The translations under genes were made by a program, and so were the position numbers. A DNA stretch of 64,000 bases, taken from contig JAJEKV010000018.1 of assembly GCA_021234155.1 (NCBI GenBank), positions 15,678,180 through 15,742,179 of the forward strand. Reading direction: 5' to 3'. Within the stretch, counting starts at the first letter, position 1. Each line of letters opens with the position of its first letter. Below are positions 35,317 through 44,395 of the stretch, piece after piece. Source of the stretch: Isoetes taiwanensis. Lineage: Eukaryota > Streptophyta > Lycopodiopsida > Isoetales > Isoetaceae. Under the pieces are notes generated by a model. The model was not told where the DNA came from. It saw only the letters and a list, made by a program, of their open reading frames with translations, and searched no databases.

Positions 35317-36457
35317 TTAGCAATCTTCCTTCTTTATGAACCTAGCTAACTTCATGTCTCTAGGCATGCAAGTGACTCTCTTCGCATGGAGAGCACATGT
35401 TAGGGAATCTTCGAAGTGCTGTCTGGACCAACCTTTGCTCTACTGCCTCCTGCAATACAAGTAACATGTCATCTATTACTCTCTTGGTCTTGTCAAATTC
35501 CTGTAGGATTTCACGGGTTAGTCTTGCGAAGGCAACTCTTGGAATTAGTAGTCCGTAGCTCCTCTGAAAGTGTCGAATCTCCCGAGCCGCTCTTGTAAAA
35601 TAGGAGTCAGCCTTTCTCTTCATGGGTTTCTTAGGTGGTACGGGTCTCTCCGAGAGCGGCTTCAAGACGTTTTTCTTTATCGGCCTTCCTCCCTCCACGT
35701 ACGTTACCTTGTTTGCTTCGTAAAATTTCGAGTACTCCTCGTACATCTTCATGTACTCATTGTACTCCTTCAACTTCTTCCTGTACTCCCGCTCGTGCTT
35801 GAATACGAAGGATTCTCGTGCCGGTATGCCCTTCTTGGGTTTAATTGTTGGTTTCGGCCACTTTGGGTATGGAGGTGCTGTTGCAGATTCTTCCTCCTCT
35901 TCATCTGGGTTTGAAGGTCCAGAACCTTCTGTTGGGCGGGGCACTCTTGATGCATCTTCATCCGAGTCTTAGTCCGATGAAGACGACGGTGGCCTGTCGG
36001 GCTCTCGCTCTCTTATGCTAACCCCTTTGGCTGGTGTTGACTTCGTCTTCCTTCGGATTTTCCTTGGCATTTCGGAGTCCTTCCCTTTGGCCTCCTTCAG
36101 CTTTTGTTGCTCCTCCCTTTGTCTTCTGCGCTCCTCCCTCTCTGCAATTCTCTTTCTCTTCATTGCTCTTTTCTTCTTGGCCATTTTCTTTAGCCGACGT
36201 GCTAGCTCTTCAGGAATTGGCTTGCCCTCCTCGTCGTCCCCCTCCTGGCCATTTCCCTGATCCTCAGGGTTTTCTTGATCATCTGGATTCTGGGTTTGAT
36301 GTTGGTCGTCCTCCTCAGCATCTGGATTAGGGTTAGGGTTTTCTGCTTGTCTGGCTCATTCTTTTGCCTCTCTGGCCTTCTGTTAAGCTGCAAGAACTTG
36401 GGCGCTGGTATAATTGTCTGGCATAACCACTCGAGCAGTCTATTTGGTGCGGGCCAT
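35317..36457 (-). pseudogene. Retroelement-encoded histone H3-like protein (extra ORF1)
   Basis: ATG 36457 is followed by ARTK, a TAG, then TAR: the first eight residues of histone H3 with a stop at Gln5 (CAG to TAG). After Arg8 the match ends (VVMPDNY), so Lys9 is absent. About 280 charged residues follow, with a nuclear-signal-like KKKRAMKRKR and a Lys/Tyr/Glu coil (KHEREYRKKLKEYNEYMKMY). From 35596 an H3 fold appears in order: AREIRHFQRSYGLLI (helix N), FARLTREILQEF (helix 1), [10 protein letters not shown] (helix 2). After a frameshift at about 35397 come HAKRVTCMP and [11 protein letters not shown] (helix 3), stop at 35317. The REI-to-LQEA spacing equals canonical H3, so there is no long CENH3-type loop 1. 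Three further in-frame stops are present (TAA, TGA, TAA). H3 homology is firm; a role in the element is inference. Confidence 0.88.
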
Positions 36458-36678
36458 GTTTTGAAATATGTCAATCGCCTTCCGAGCGCCTAAAATCGCC
36501 TTCTTGGCCGGAGCGCAGCTAGCTGGAGAAGAGAGGTGAAAATGAAGAACCCTAAGGGTCCATCTATAGGTCTGGGAATTTTAGGGTTTGGACCTGCAAT
36601 TTCGTATTATACCATTTTGTAAAGCATTAGTGTTTGCTAGATTAACACATTGGGTTCGTTCAGGCAAAACGTACCTAC

Positions 36679-36746
36679 CACTCACACAGTGCGTGAGAAG
36701 CATTCTGAAACTTTTGGAAATGCCCAGGGCGCACTCTGTGAGGGGT
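36679..36746 (-). repeat. Near-palindrome copy 3 (upstream of H3-like ORF)
   Basis: CACTCACACAGTGCGTGAG ... GGCGCACTCTGTGAGGGG. The outer arms CTCACACAGTGCG and CGCACTCTGTGAG pair at 12 of 13 positions and the centre is AAACTTTTGG. This is the best-preserved copy. Confidence 0.88.
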
Positions 36747-36889
36747 CGCTCCTTTTTTACTCAAACTTTTGTTTTGTAAGCAGTTTCTTATTGTTAAAAC
36801 ATACATTCCTAGCTCAAATTCAAGCTTTAAGGTACTCTAAGCTATCAGATTACTCTAATTATGCATCTAACTAGGTCAAAATGGGTCAA

Positions 36890-36957
36890 CCACTCACACA
36901 GTGCGCGAGAAGCATTCTCAAAACTTTTGGAAATGCCCAGGATGCACTCTGAGAGGG
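36890..36957 (-). repeat. Near-palindrome copy 4 (upstream of H3-like ORF)
   Basis: CACTCACACAGTGCGCGAG ... GATGCACTCTGAGAGGG with inner arms GCATT/AATGC and central CAAAACTTTTG. It lies about 210 bases from copy 3 in the 5' leader. Confidence 0.87.
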
Positions 36958-37165
36958 ATCACTTCCTAATGGTTAGAATTTTTCAGGGTTTTTCTAGCAT
37001 TCTTCCTAACTTAACATTACTCTACTTTACTGCTTTAAAGATTGGAAAAAAAAAAATTCCAATTTTTTCGAGGTTCACGCTTGGGTTGATATTCCCAAGG
37101 CTGAAGGTCTACTGTTAATCCTAACAGGGAATGGTCAGTGCCCGATCTTGGTCTACCAAGATCAT
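36958..37165 (-). other. 5' leader of the large Ty3 element
   Basis: Untranslated leader between the primer site and the near-palindromes. The second family copy at 45945-46130 aligns with it in inverse orientation (shared TCCAATTTTTTCGAGGTTC-type and CTGAAGGTCTACTGTTA stretches). No gene. Confidence 0.7.
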
Positions 37166-37177
37166 GCTCTGATACCA
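37166..37177 (-). promoter_or_regulatory. Primer-binding site of the large Ty3 element
   Basis: GCTCTGATACCA is the exact complement of TGGTATCAGAGC, the initiator-tRNA-Met primer site. It lies 3 bases from the inner end of the 5' LTR and fixes the element on the minus strand. Confidence 0.93.
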
Positions 37178-37180
37178 CGA

Positions 37181-38710
37181 TGACGTCCCCTACTTCTTCT
37201 AAAATGCTCCCATCGTATCAGTAGGCGGAGTTCATTTCCCTGATAGCCAAACTGACGGGGGCCATCCACCTGACACCAATCCTTGACAATGGATTGATGA
37301 GGAAGAATGGATGGGTCATTTGCCCGTCTTCCCTTGGGACCGTCCTAGCTGCGGAAGCGTGAGTAAACATAAGCACATGACATCAATATATCAACAGAGT
37401 CACCTCGAAGGGTGACTACACCATAACATACATGTAATAACATATCAATAATATCATCATCACATGGGGGATCCTACCCAATGGCTCCAACTCCATGGTA
37501 TGGACTAACGACTTGGGCCTCCAGAATCATTGCAGACGGAGTTCATAAAAATGGACTGGGCTGGCATAGAAACATGGCTATTGGGTAGTCCACTCCATCC
37601 GCCCATCCCGTGCACACTTTGCAGAATAGGTTGAAGAGTCTAAGGACTGGACCGTAGCCTGGCGAGTACTTAGCCAGAAGGGCTACTGATGGGTTGCATC
37701 TCCCGAGTCCCGATGAGGCAGGAGGAGAGTCACCTTCCGTTCAGAGGCATGCATGCCCATCATAGGCGGCTAGAGGGCCACTGCCCATATTCGACTTGAA
37801 CCTCATTGAAGGTGACACATCACCCAAGAGGTGTCGAGCTTATACCTTGCCCACATGCAGTGGCAAACCATTAAGCCTAGCTCACTAAGATCCCCGGTAG
37901 GCTTTACACACCCGAGGGATCAATCAGCGATGGGAGAAGTCCCCCTTATTCCACCGGTCTAGCCCCGCCACTCACAACCAGGTGGGCTCTTGTACACGGG
38001 CCGCATTAATTGGGAATTAATGAGGTTATCTAGGATCATCTGCTACTGAAGGTTTCAGGGTCTCTACCCCCCTTCTCACATAGACATGAGAGCATAGAAT
38101 GGAACAGCATCATCATCAAAGAACTGAAATATTGAATAAGATCTAATCTATCTTACCTAAACATACATGGTTAGGTTCCTTCATTACGGCTAGTGATCTT
38201 AGGATCTACAAGGCTGCTAAGACTGATCTAACATACTATCCTAGCTCATTGCCAGGCTAAGAGTCGGCTTTGCACAACAGAATCGCGGGTTACCTGACCC
38301 TTGACTTGCTCCAGCTCCCCGAATCGCGTCCATGCCTTCATTCTTGCTGAAGACAGCTGCTCTTGAGGAAACTATTGTGCAAAGCTGGCTTGGCAGCGCC
38401 TAACAATGCGAAATAACAGCGTGGCTTGGCCGAAATGGCTCAAGGAAGCCAAAATACGAAAATGGGAAAGATTTAGGGTTTTCTCTTTTGTTCCTTATAC
38501 ATGAACTTTTAGGGTTAGGTTAGAAGGGATCAAATGGGGCTTTGCCACTTGGCAACGGGGTTTAATTGCATATGTTTAATATACATGTGCAATATACGAG
38601 GTTGCCCCCTAGGCGCAACTCTTTACGGCTCTCAAGGACTTGTCATGGTGACATTTTTTGTGACGTGGTAGTATAATATACATATTCGGACCGTATCTTA
38701 TGCTGGAACA
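37181..38710 (-). repeat. 5' LTR of the large Ty3 element (copy A)
   Basis: A 1530-base LTR. On the minus strand it runs from TGTTCCAGCATAAGATACGG (38710) to GGGGACGTCA (37181). It is homologous along its length to 44396-45921 in opposite orientation (shared landmarks GCCCACCTGGTTGTGAGTG, TAATTCCCAATTAATG and CCTAGGGGGCAACCTCGTAT). The 38711 boundary cuts into an unrelated open frame. Confidence 0.88.
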
Positions 38711-39165
38711 TCATAGCTCCTCCCTTTGCCAAATCTTTGGCCAAAACTTTAAATGTATCCCAATCTACTTTTTTACCTGTTAATTGAAGGGCAAAGGCAC
38801 GAGCAAAGTACTCAGATACATGGCGGTTGGTGACCCCCCGCTTACCAAAAACTATTTCATAATGCTTGTAGAAGTTTTTAGACCACTCTGACTTCAGGCT
38901 AGATTCTTTGAACCCCCGTAAGTCTTTAGGCCCCCACTGCTCGTCCATGATCTGTTGTAAATCTAGTAATATTTCATCTGCATTGACACATCTTACATGC
39001 TTTGCTTCCACAACAGCGGGTTCTTCACAAATAAGTCTTCTTGATTTGGCTATGGTTCTTCAAATGCTTGAACCTTCCACTTGTTTTTTTCCACTTTCTT
39101 GCTAGAATCGGCTGTTTTCATGTTCTTATTTAATTTGGGTGACTTCCGGGAGGCAAAGGCGTCCA
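38711..39165 (-). pseudogene. Truncated unrecognised protein-coding relic, cut by the LTR
   Basis: The minus strand is open from 39011 to 38711 (VNADEILLDLQQIMDEQWG, FYKHYEIVFGKRGVTNRHVS, KVLAKDLAKGGAMMFQHK) and its C-terminus runs into the LTR. A plausible N-terminal piece, MDAFASRKSPKLNKNMKTAD, lies upstream at about 39160 in another frame. Strong protein-like composition suggests a real gene or transposon protein truncated by LTR insertion. No family is recognised. 39345-39363 is an A-run. Confidence 0.45.
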
Positions 39166-39344
39166 TTGCTTGGATTTGGGCAAGGATTTCAAGGAAGAAG
39201 AACAAATTGCAGTCGAATTGTTTCTTTGATCACACAGAAACACCAAAAATTGGAAGGGCGGCAAATTTTTTTCCGAAAGAGAAAACACTTTGCAATCTCC
39301 CTCCCGCTAATCCTAATAATTACATATCCCAACTAACTAAAATT

Positions 39345-39830
39345 AAAAAAAAAAAAAAAAAAAGCGTGCCTACATTGCCCTACATTATACATAATGTAAG
39401 AGCATTTTTTTTAGACACCCTAACTTTCTTTTACCCTTAGGTTTTAGAACCTTTTCGATTGGTGACTTGGCCATGGTCAAAACCCTATATCTAAATGGTA
39501 ATAAGAGTTATTTTTTGGATGCCAATGTAGATATGCAAAGCGTGTCATTTTCAACTGAGCCTTTAAAACATAATACTTCCCTTGTAATTCAGATATGTTA
39601 CCTTCATGCTTTCTCCAGTATGACAATATCTTGGTAACGTTGTCGTTGCCATCAAATCCAAGTTTCTGCAATCATATGCTATGGTCTATTTTACAAGAAC
39701 ATTGTAAGTGTTTCCACATAGTTAGAGAGTTCTTCCATTGCAATTTAGGTGCGTTACTCCATGCTTATGCCACACATCTTGGCAACTTTAATATTCCAAA
39801 AGTTTAAATTTCTGCACTCCTAATGGGTGA
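39345..39830. other. Spacer with A-run and no assigned gene
   Basis: An oligo-A run is followed by AT-rich sequence. A minus-strand open stretch at 39477-39671 (KILSYWRKHEGNISELQG, YYVLKAQLKMTRFAYLHW) looks protein-like but is unplaced; it may belong to the truncated relic to its left. Confidence 0.3.
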
Positions 39831-39839
39831 TACCATGAG

Positions 39840-40347
39840 GCTACGTCTCCGGCAGGTTATAGTCACCCCAAAGTCCGATTTAGCCCATCTGCAAAGTATG
39901 CATAGGAGGGGTGGAATGAGTGGTCAACCCTAGTCATTGTCTATAGCCAGCCCCGCCATCGTTATATCTTGGTTTGCTCTATCTTGAGGTCCAGCCGTCA
40001 GTCTACTTCCCTTCTATGAGTCTAAGCCTGGGTAGGAGCTCATATATTTTACGATATATTGTTATCTTTGATATATCTATGGTGGGATGGATGTGCTACC
40101 CTTCGTGGTAGTTGTTTATGTTGTATTGTTGCCAGTATTGACATTGTAGTATGCTTTTGCTGTTATAGAAGCCCATATGGGACGGGCGCGTAAGACACCT
40201 CCGTGTCTCCCTACCCGCGTCCTGGCCATCCCAGGAACGTGGCAGACGGAGGGCCCATGTAGTAGTTGATGTTGGATAGGGGATTTCTCGTAGAGTATAC
40301 GGCGGGGTGTCGTATACTTTGGGGGAGCATCACAATGGTATCAGAGC
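39840..40347 (+). repeat. LTR fragment with primer-binding site, upstream of the RABA gene
   Basis: About 495 bases resembling the 3' half of the LTRs at 37181 and 44396 (for example CTGCAAAGTATGCATAGGAG matches CTGTAAAGTATGCACAGGAG). The fragment ends in GGGGGAGCATCACA and is followed one base later by the exact primer site TGGTATCAGAGC (40336-40347). It is a + strand retroelement remnant whose body is gone, and it sits about 420 bases before the RABA start codon. Confidence 0.7.
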
Positions 40348-40633
40348 ACAATGGTGAGTGTCATAATGGTATCATAGCACAATGGCATCACACTGGTGAG
40401 CTTTCTCTTATCCAAAAGCCCACCGGTGTACCGGTTTTTGTGACGAGTTACCACTCACACAAATAGTTCCAATGGCAAATTACTTGGAATTGCAAGTTAA
40501 GGAGGTTTTTAGGAAGGCATCCACCAGTATATACCTAAAATGTTCTCATCCGCCACACCACCGAGGGTTTGCCTTGGTGGAGGCAACCCAAAAATAAAAA
40601 CGAAGCAGAAAAACGTGCACGATAGCACGATTG

Positions 40634-40640
40634 TATATAT
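40634..40640 (+). promoter_or_regulatory. Candidate TATA box of the RABA gene
   Basis: TATATAT about 130 bases upstream of the ATG, in a setting with no other strong candidate. Assigned on position and composition only. Confidence 0.35.
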
Positions 40641-40767
40641 GGAATATAAAAATTTAGGAGCAGAAGCAGATCCGCTGCAGTGCAGGATTCATTTAATATT
40701 GCGCTATATGATGTCTTAAAACGCGTAATTGCAACAAGGTAAAGTTTAGTGAAATTTGGGATCAGAT

Positions 40768-41491
40768 ATGGCGAATCAAAAAGTAGACTATGTGTTTAAG
40801 GTCGTATTGATCGGGGATTCTGCGGTAGGCAAATCGCAGCTTTTATCAAGATTTTCGCACAATGAGTTTACTTTGGAATCGAAGGCCACAATCGGAGTAG
40901 AATTTCAGACTCGCACAATCTTTGTGGACAACAAGACAATCAAGGCACAGATCTGGGATACAGCCGGCCAAGAACGGTAAGCAGATGCGTCCTCCTCTGT
41001 TCTATTTTGGTTTTGGTATTAAGAGACTAAAAGTTAGGGTTTGCAGGTATAAAGCCATAACTAATGCCTATTACAGAGGCGCCGTAGGCGCTATGCTTGT
41101 TTACGACATTACCAGGCGAGTTACATTTGAGCACATTGCTCGCTGGCTTCAAGAGCTCAAGGTATACGCAGATAGCCATATTGTTATCATGCTTGTTGGC
41201 AATAAATGTGATCTTAGTAATCTTAGAATGGTTCCGACCGAAGATGGCAAGGATTTTGCAGAAAATGAGGGGCTTTTTTTCATTGAGACTTCTGCTCTGG
41301 ATTCCACAAATGTTGAGAGTGCATTTTACACTGTATTGACAGAGATTTACAATGTGACCAGTCGCAAAAGCCTTACTGCAGATGATAGCTCTAAGAATGG
41401 GCATGTACCTTTGGCTGGTAGCAAGGTGCTCCTTAAGGTTACCGATGAACAACCTTTAATTAAGAGTTCTAGCTGCTGTGGATCGACATGA
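40768..41491 (+). CDS. RABA (Rab11-type) small GTPase, two exons
   Basis: Small GTPase of the plant RABA group, probably RABA4-like, acting in trans-Golgi/recycling-endosome to plasma-membrane and cell-wall traffic. Exons 40768-40976 and 41047-41491 give 217 residues, the usual RABA length. The ATG at 40768 gives the typical [20 protein letters not shown] start. All G motifs are present: GDSAVGKS (16-23), Thr41 in ATIGVEF, DTAGQ (64-68), NKCD (122-125) and ETSA (150-153). The switch-2/RabF stretch [18 protein letters not shown] is plant RABA type. The protein ends SSCCGST, a double cysteine for geranylgeranylation. The intron splits the Arg70 codon, GT..AG. Nothing is broken. It is the only evidently functional gene in the window. 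Confidence 0.96.
40977..41046 (+). other. RABA intron 1 (70 bp)
   Basis: It starts GTAAGC and ends TTTGCAG, phase 2 within the arginine codon of the TAGQERY motif. It is the only intron needed to join the two conserved blocks. Confidence 0.93.
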
Positions 41492-42028
41492 CTAATGGAT
41501 CATTTTTAGGTTTTCGTTATGCAAAGAGAGCCTACATAAACGGCATAAATTGCTGAGTTGTCCCAGCATAAAATTTGGACATAAAATGTTCCGTGTTACA
41601 ATTCACTTTTTATGTTGGCTTTTACTTTCCGGCGCCCCCTTTGCTAGACACATCTTTACTTTTAAGCATCTAATCATGGACCTAGCTAGCAAATATGGGC
41701 ACTCTTGGGGCAATCAATCTACTTTCGTTTTTTGGTTTTAGGCGCCATGTGTGAGCAGCTTCAAATGCGATGGTAGATGAGTTTTGTAATTCTGTAGCTT
41801 TAGGTTTTATGCCATTATGTAAATCTTTTATTTTTATATTCCTGGCATTTTGAAGTATCCAACTCCCCTACTTTGGCATCAAACTTATCAAGAATGCTAG
41901 TTTAGGATGTCTTCGCGCCACTTATAATTCCTACAAGATCCATTGGGATCGTTATGCATGTTGTATGTGCAGAAATACTTCCTATAAGATCCATGTGGGA
42001 TCGTTGATGTAATTCTTTCTATCATATG

Positions 42029-42034
42029 AATAAA
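42029..42034 (+). terminator. Candidate polyadenylation signal of the RABA gene
   Basis: AATAAA about 540 bases after the stop codon, in AT-rich sequence. A-rich DNA follows 20 bases later. No closer canonical hexamer is obvious. Confidence 0.4.
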
Positions 42035-42543
42035 AAAGCAGTTCCATTTCTTCAAAAAAAAAAATAAAAATATCCAGTCCACACTAGCCTTAGCAACAGC
42101 CAGCTAGCCATGACATCTACCATAGGTCAATCCCTCCGGTAGTATTATCAGACCATACTAGGACCTTAATCCACGATGGCACCGGATTCTAGCATCAAGT
42201 ATTTAGTTCATAACCTACTAATATCAATGTGTCAAATTAGACTTAAATCCAATGTGCCATTAATTATAAAAACATCAGAAGCAATCTTGCCTCATGCATA
42301 CAAGTTTTCAAATATGAACATATTATGTACAAGTTAGTCCATAAACCAGCAAGATTCGTTTGAACCTGTCTTAATGCATGTGAAACAGGTCATAGCCTCA
42401 ATCTTTCATTGGAATCATTATCACTTATCAATGTGTAAACGTTAAGCATTAAACTGTTTAACTTGGCAAGAAAAACGTAAAAGCATTGCCCACCAAAGGA
42501 CCATAAAAAATTAATTCAGTTTGTATTACAAAGACCACTCAGT

Positions 42544-42657
42544 TTAATAGATCTTCCCTTGATTATAGTAACTCCATTTGTTCCATACGAATCCAGTCTT
42601 CCTTCCAACCAGACTTGTACTTGAACGCAAAAAAGATGACAAAAGGAAGAGAAACCT
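42544..42657 (-). CDS. Possible terminal exon of an unidentified minus-strand gene
   Basis: On the minus strand, a TTGGTTGGCTGTAGGTACAG acceptor-like sequence precedes 37 codons: a hydrophobic run (VSLPFVIFFAF), then KYKSGWKEKTGFVWNKW and SYYNQGKIY and a stop at 42544. A membrane segment followed by a basic-aromatic tail and a good splice acceptor suggests the 3' exon of a membrane-protein gene convergent with RABA. I cannot name the family or link further exons with confidence. Confidence 0.35.
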   Translation of the reverse strand, partial: RFLFLLSSFLRSSTSLVGRKTGFVWNKWSYYNQGKIY

Positions 42658-43289
42658 GTACCTACAGCCAACCAACACAACATTAGCATGAAAATGGTAA
42701 TGAGTGAGGGGCCAAAAGGTACATTAGGTTTCTCAGCTCATCGCTGGTCACCCTTTGTAACCCTTTAAGCCCCAAGTTAGTCTACACTGGAAGTATCAAA
42801 GCAAATGCAATTTTAAAAGCGAGTAGCAACATTAAAGCCTTAATACCAAAGTAGGCAGCAAACTATCCTGCTTATAACTGTACTAAATAGATAGAGGTGA
42901 ACACACAGATATTATTCTAGCAAGCTTTTGTAAGCCCATAACACAATCATTTGACCTCGTGTATCATGGAATCATAATAAGGAAATGCATGAGTAGAGCA
43001 TAAGCATTTAGATGCAGGAAAGATTAAGTTACATTTCACATACTACACATGTCAAATGTCCATTTAGCATAAGCATTTAAATGCAGGAAAGATCCCTAAT
43101 CTGCATGCCTCAATAGCCTAAATAAATTGTTTATTCCAGAAGACAACCCCAAACCTGATTGTCCACGATTTCATGCTCAAATCCTCATCGTATTGTGTTT
43201 CTGGAGGAAGAAACCATCTTGTTTGTTTCCCCCTTGTATATGCTTGGCCATTGATTCCAGATTGAATGTCAAGGACCCGAGATTGCATT

Positions 43290-43460
43290 GCTATGGGCTT
43301 TTTGCCCTGCCTCCATATCCATACTCGCAGCAGGCTTGGAACACGGCAGTAAGCCGCTCCTCTTCTAAAGTAGCTACCCCAATATGGGTATCCCTCTCTT
43401 CCGTGTTTCTTGTAAATGCTTTCTCATAGTAGAGCCTCTTGAAACAAAATCCTACCCTCT
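43290..43460 (-). other. Coding-like stretch, minus strand, unplaced
   Basis: An open minus-strand stretch reads FKRLYYEKAFTRNTEERDTH and then GVATLEEERLTAVFQACCEY. A second frame downstream reads SRVLDIQSGINGQAYTRG. It could be an upstream exon of the gene ending at 42544 or a transposon fragment. Sequence from 42660 to 43290 and from 43680 to 43800 shows nothing else. Confidence 0.25.
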
Positions 43461-43803
43461 GTCAGAATATCAAGGCTTCAACACCGGCATATATTGCCCG
43501 AAGAATCGTCTTCTTCTACACATCCCGCGACCGCCTATGGCATTATCACTCACTTTTAGCATTTGGACTAGGTCTTCTGGGTTGAAATCGGCCCATCACA
43601 CACTTGCCTGTACCCTAAAATCAGAGTTTTCATTTTACCTTAGATTTTGGATACTACCGTCGATATGAACGACCATGGTTTGTCCAAAATCCCAATCATC
43701 CTTGTAATTATCGAGATAACAAATACCTTTAATGTATAGCACATTAAAAATCCTTATTAAATTATACAATCCATGTGTGACTATCACGTATCAAGGTAAA
43801 GTA

Positions 43804-43996
43804 TATCTTTGGTAGTGCATGCAAGCCCTTTTGCACACCAAACGCCAAGTGTCTATCTTTGGTAGTGCATGCAAGACCATTTGCCCACAAAACACCAAGT
43901 GTCTATCATGCCTTTTATGGAAAATGCATGCAAACTCTTTAACGCCAAGTGTCTATCATGCCTTTTATGGAAAATGCATGCAAACTCTTCAACTTT
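43804..43996. repeat. Tandem ~50-bp repeats, two related pairs
   Basis: Two copies of TATCTTTGGTAGTGCATGCA...CGCCAAGTGTC are followed by two copies of TATCATGCCTTTTATGGAAA...TGCATGCAAACTCTT. All four share the ATGCA core and the CCAAGTGTC end, so they form one diverged tandem family. Confidence 0.8.
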
Positions 43997-44119
43997 GAAG
44001 GGGAGAAATCTTCCACTCTAATATCTTTAACAAGTTCCAAGTTAAATTTAGATAGCACTATGTCTTATCTTCTAGGTACATCCACTAGAAATTAAATAAT
44101 GCTACATGAATAATGTTCC

Positions 44120-44125
<6 letters not shown>

Positions 44126-44162
<37 letters not shown>
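44126..44162. repeat. Oligo-A tract (about 37 A)
   Basis: An uninterrupted A-run after CATGTT, followed by CTTCTTGCACTCATGGAGGA. Such a run can be the tail of a LINE or SINE insertion, but no element body is recognised upstream. Confidence 0.85.
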
Positions 44163-44164
<2 letters not shown>

Positions 44165-44204
44165 TCTTGCACTCATGGAGGATGGATCAATGGAAACTTC
44201 TTGA

Positions 44205-44395
44205 ACTCATGGAGGATACTCAAGGGGATCGACCAATAGCTCGGGTCTCCAGAGGTCAAAGCAGACAGGGTTCATAACAATGGACTTGGGTGGCATAGAA
44301 CATGGTCATTGGGTAGTCCACTCCATCTGCTCCTCCTGTGCATACTCTACAGATAGGCTGATAAGTCTTGGAGCCTGACCGTAGCCTGCCAAGTT
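44205..44395 (-). repeat. Inverted LTR fragment abutting LTR copy B
   Basis: GGGTAGTCCACTCCATCTGC and neighbouring sequence match LTR copy A at 37500-37680 in the same + orientation. This piece is therefore a minus-oriented LTR fragment lying head to head with the + oriented LTR that begins at 44396. Confidence 0.75.

Larger units (their letters stand above)
24803..38710 (-). mobile_element. Large Ty3/gypsy chromovirus-like element, 3' truncated, with two extra 5' ORFs
   Basis: Read on the minus strand it runs: 5' LTR (38710-37181), primer-binding site, leader with two near-palindromes, H3-like ORF, two more near-palindromes, a 513-codon ORF (split by a nested LTR element), gag, protease, reverse transcriptase, RNase H and integrase with chromodomain. 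All parts share one strand. No LTR or primer site of this orientation lies between the extra ORFs and gag, which is why I treat them as one element; that linkage is an inference. The 3' LTR is missing at the CACTA-like border. Extra ORFs upstream of gag are known in Ogre/Tat elements, but those lack a chromodomain. Confidence 0.65.

Noticed and set aside
35317-35596. CENH3 (centromeric H3) rather than canonical H3 origin
   Set aside because: The helix 1 to helix 2 spacing equals canonical H3 and the N-terminus keeps ARTK-TAR, which CENH3 lacks. Not excluded, but unsupported.
35570-36330. Plus-strand ORFs opposite the H3-like gene
   Set aside because: Antisense shadows of an Arg/Glu/Lys-rich coding strand.
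24803-38710. Classification as an Ogre/Tat element because of the ORFs upstream of gag
   Set aside because: A chromodomain is present at the integrase C-terminus and the extra ORFs look nothing like Ogre ORF1 as I know it.
41027-41452. 141-codon minus-strand ORF across the RABA gene
   Set aside because: Antisense of conserved GTPase exon 2.
43804-43996. CRISPR-like array of ~50-bp repeats
   Set aside because: Units are directly tandem without spacers, and the DNA is plant nuclear.
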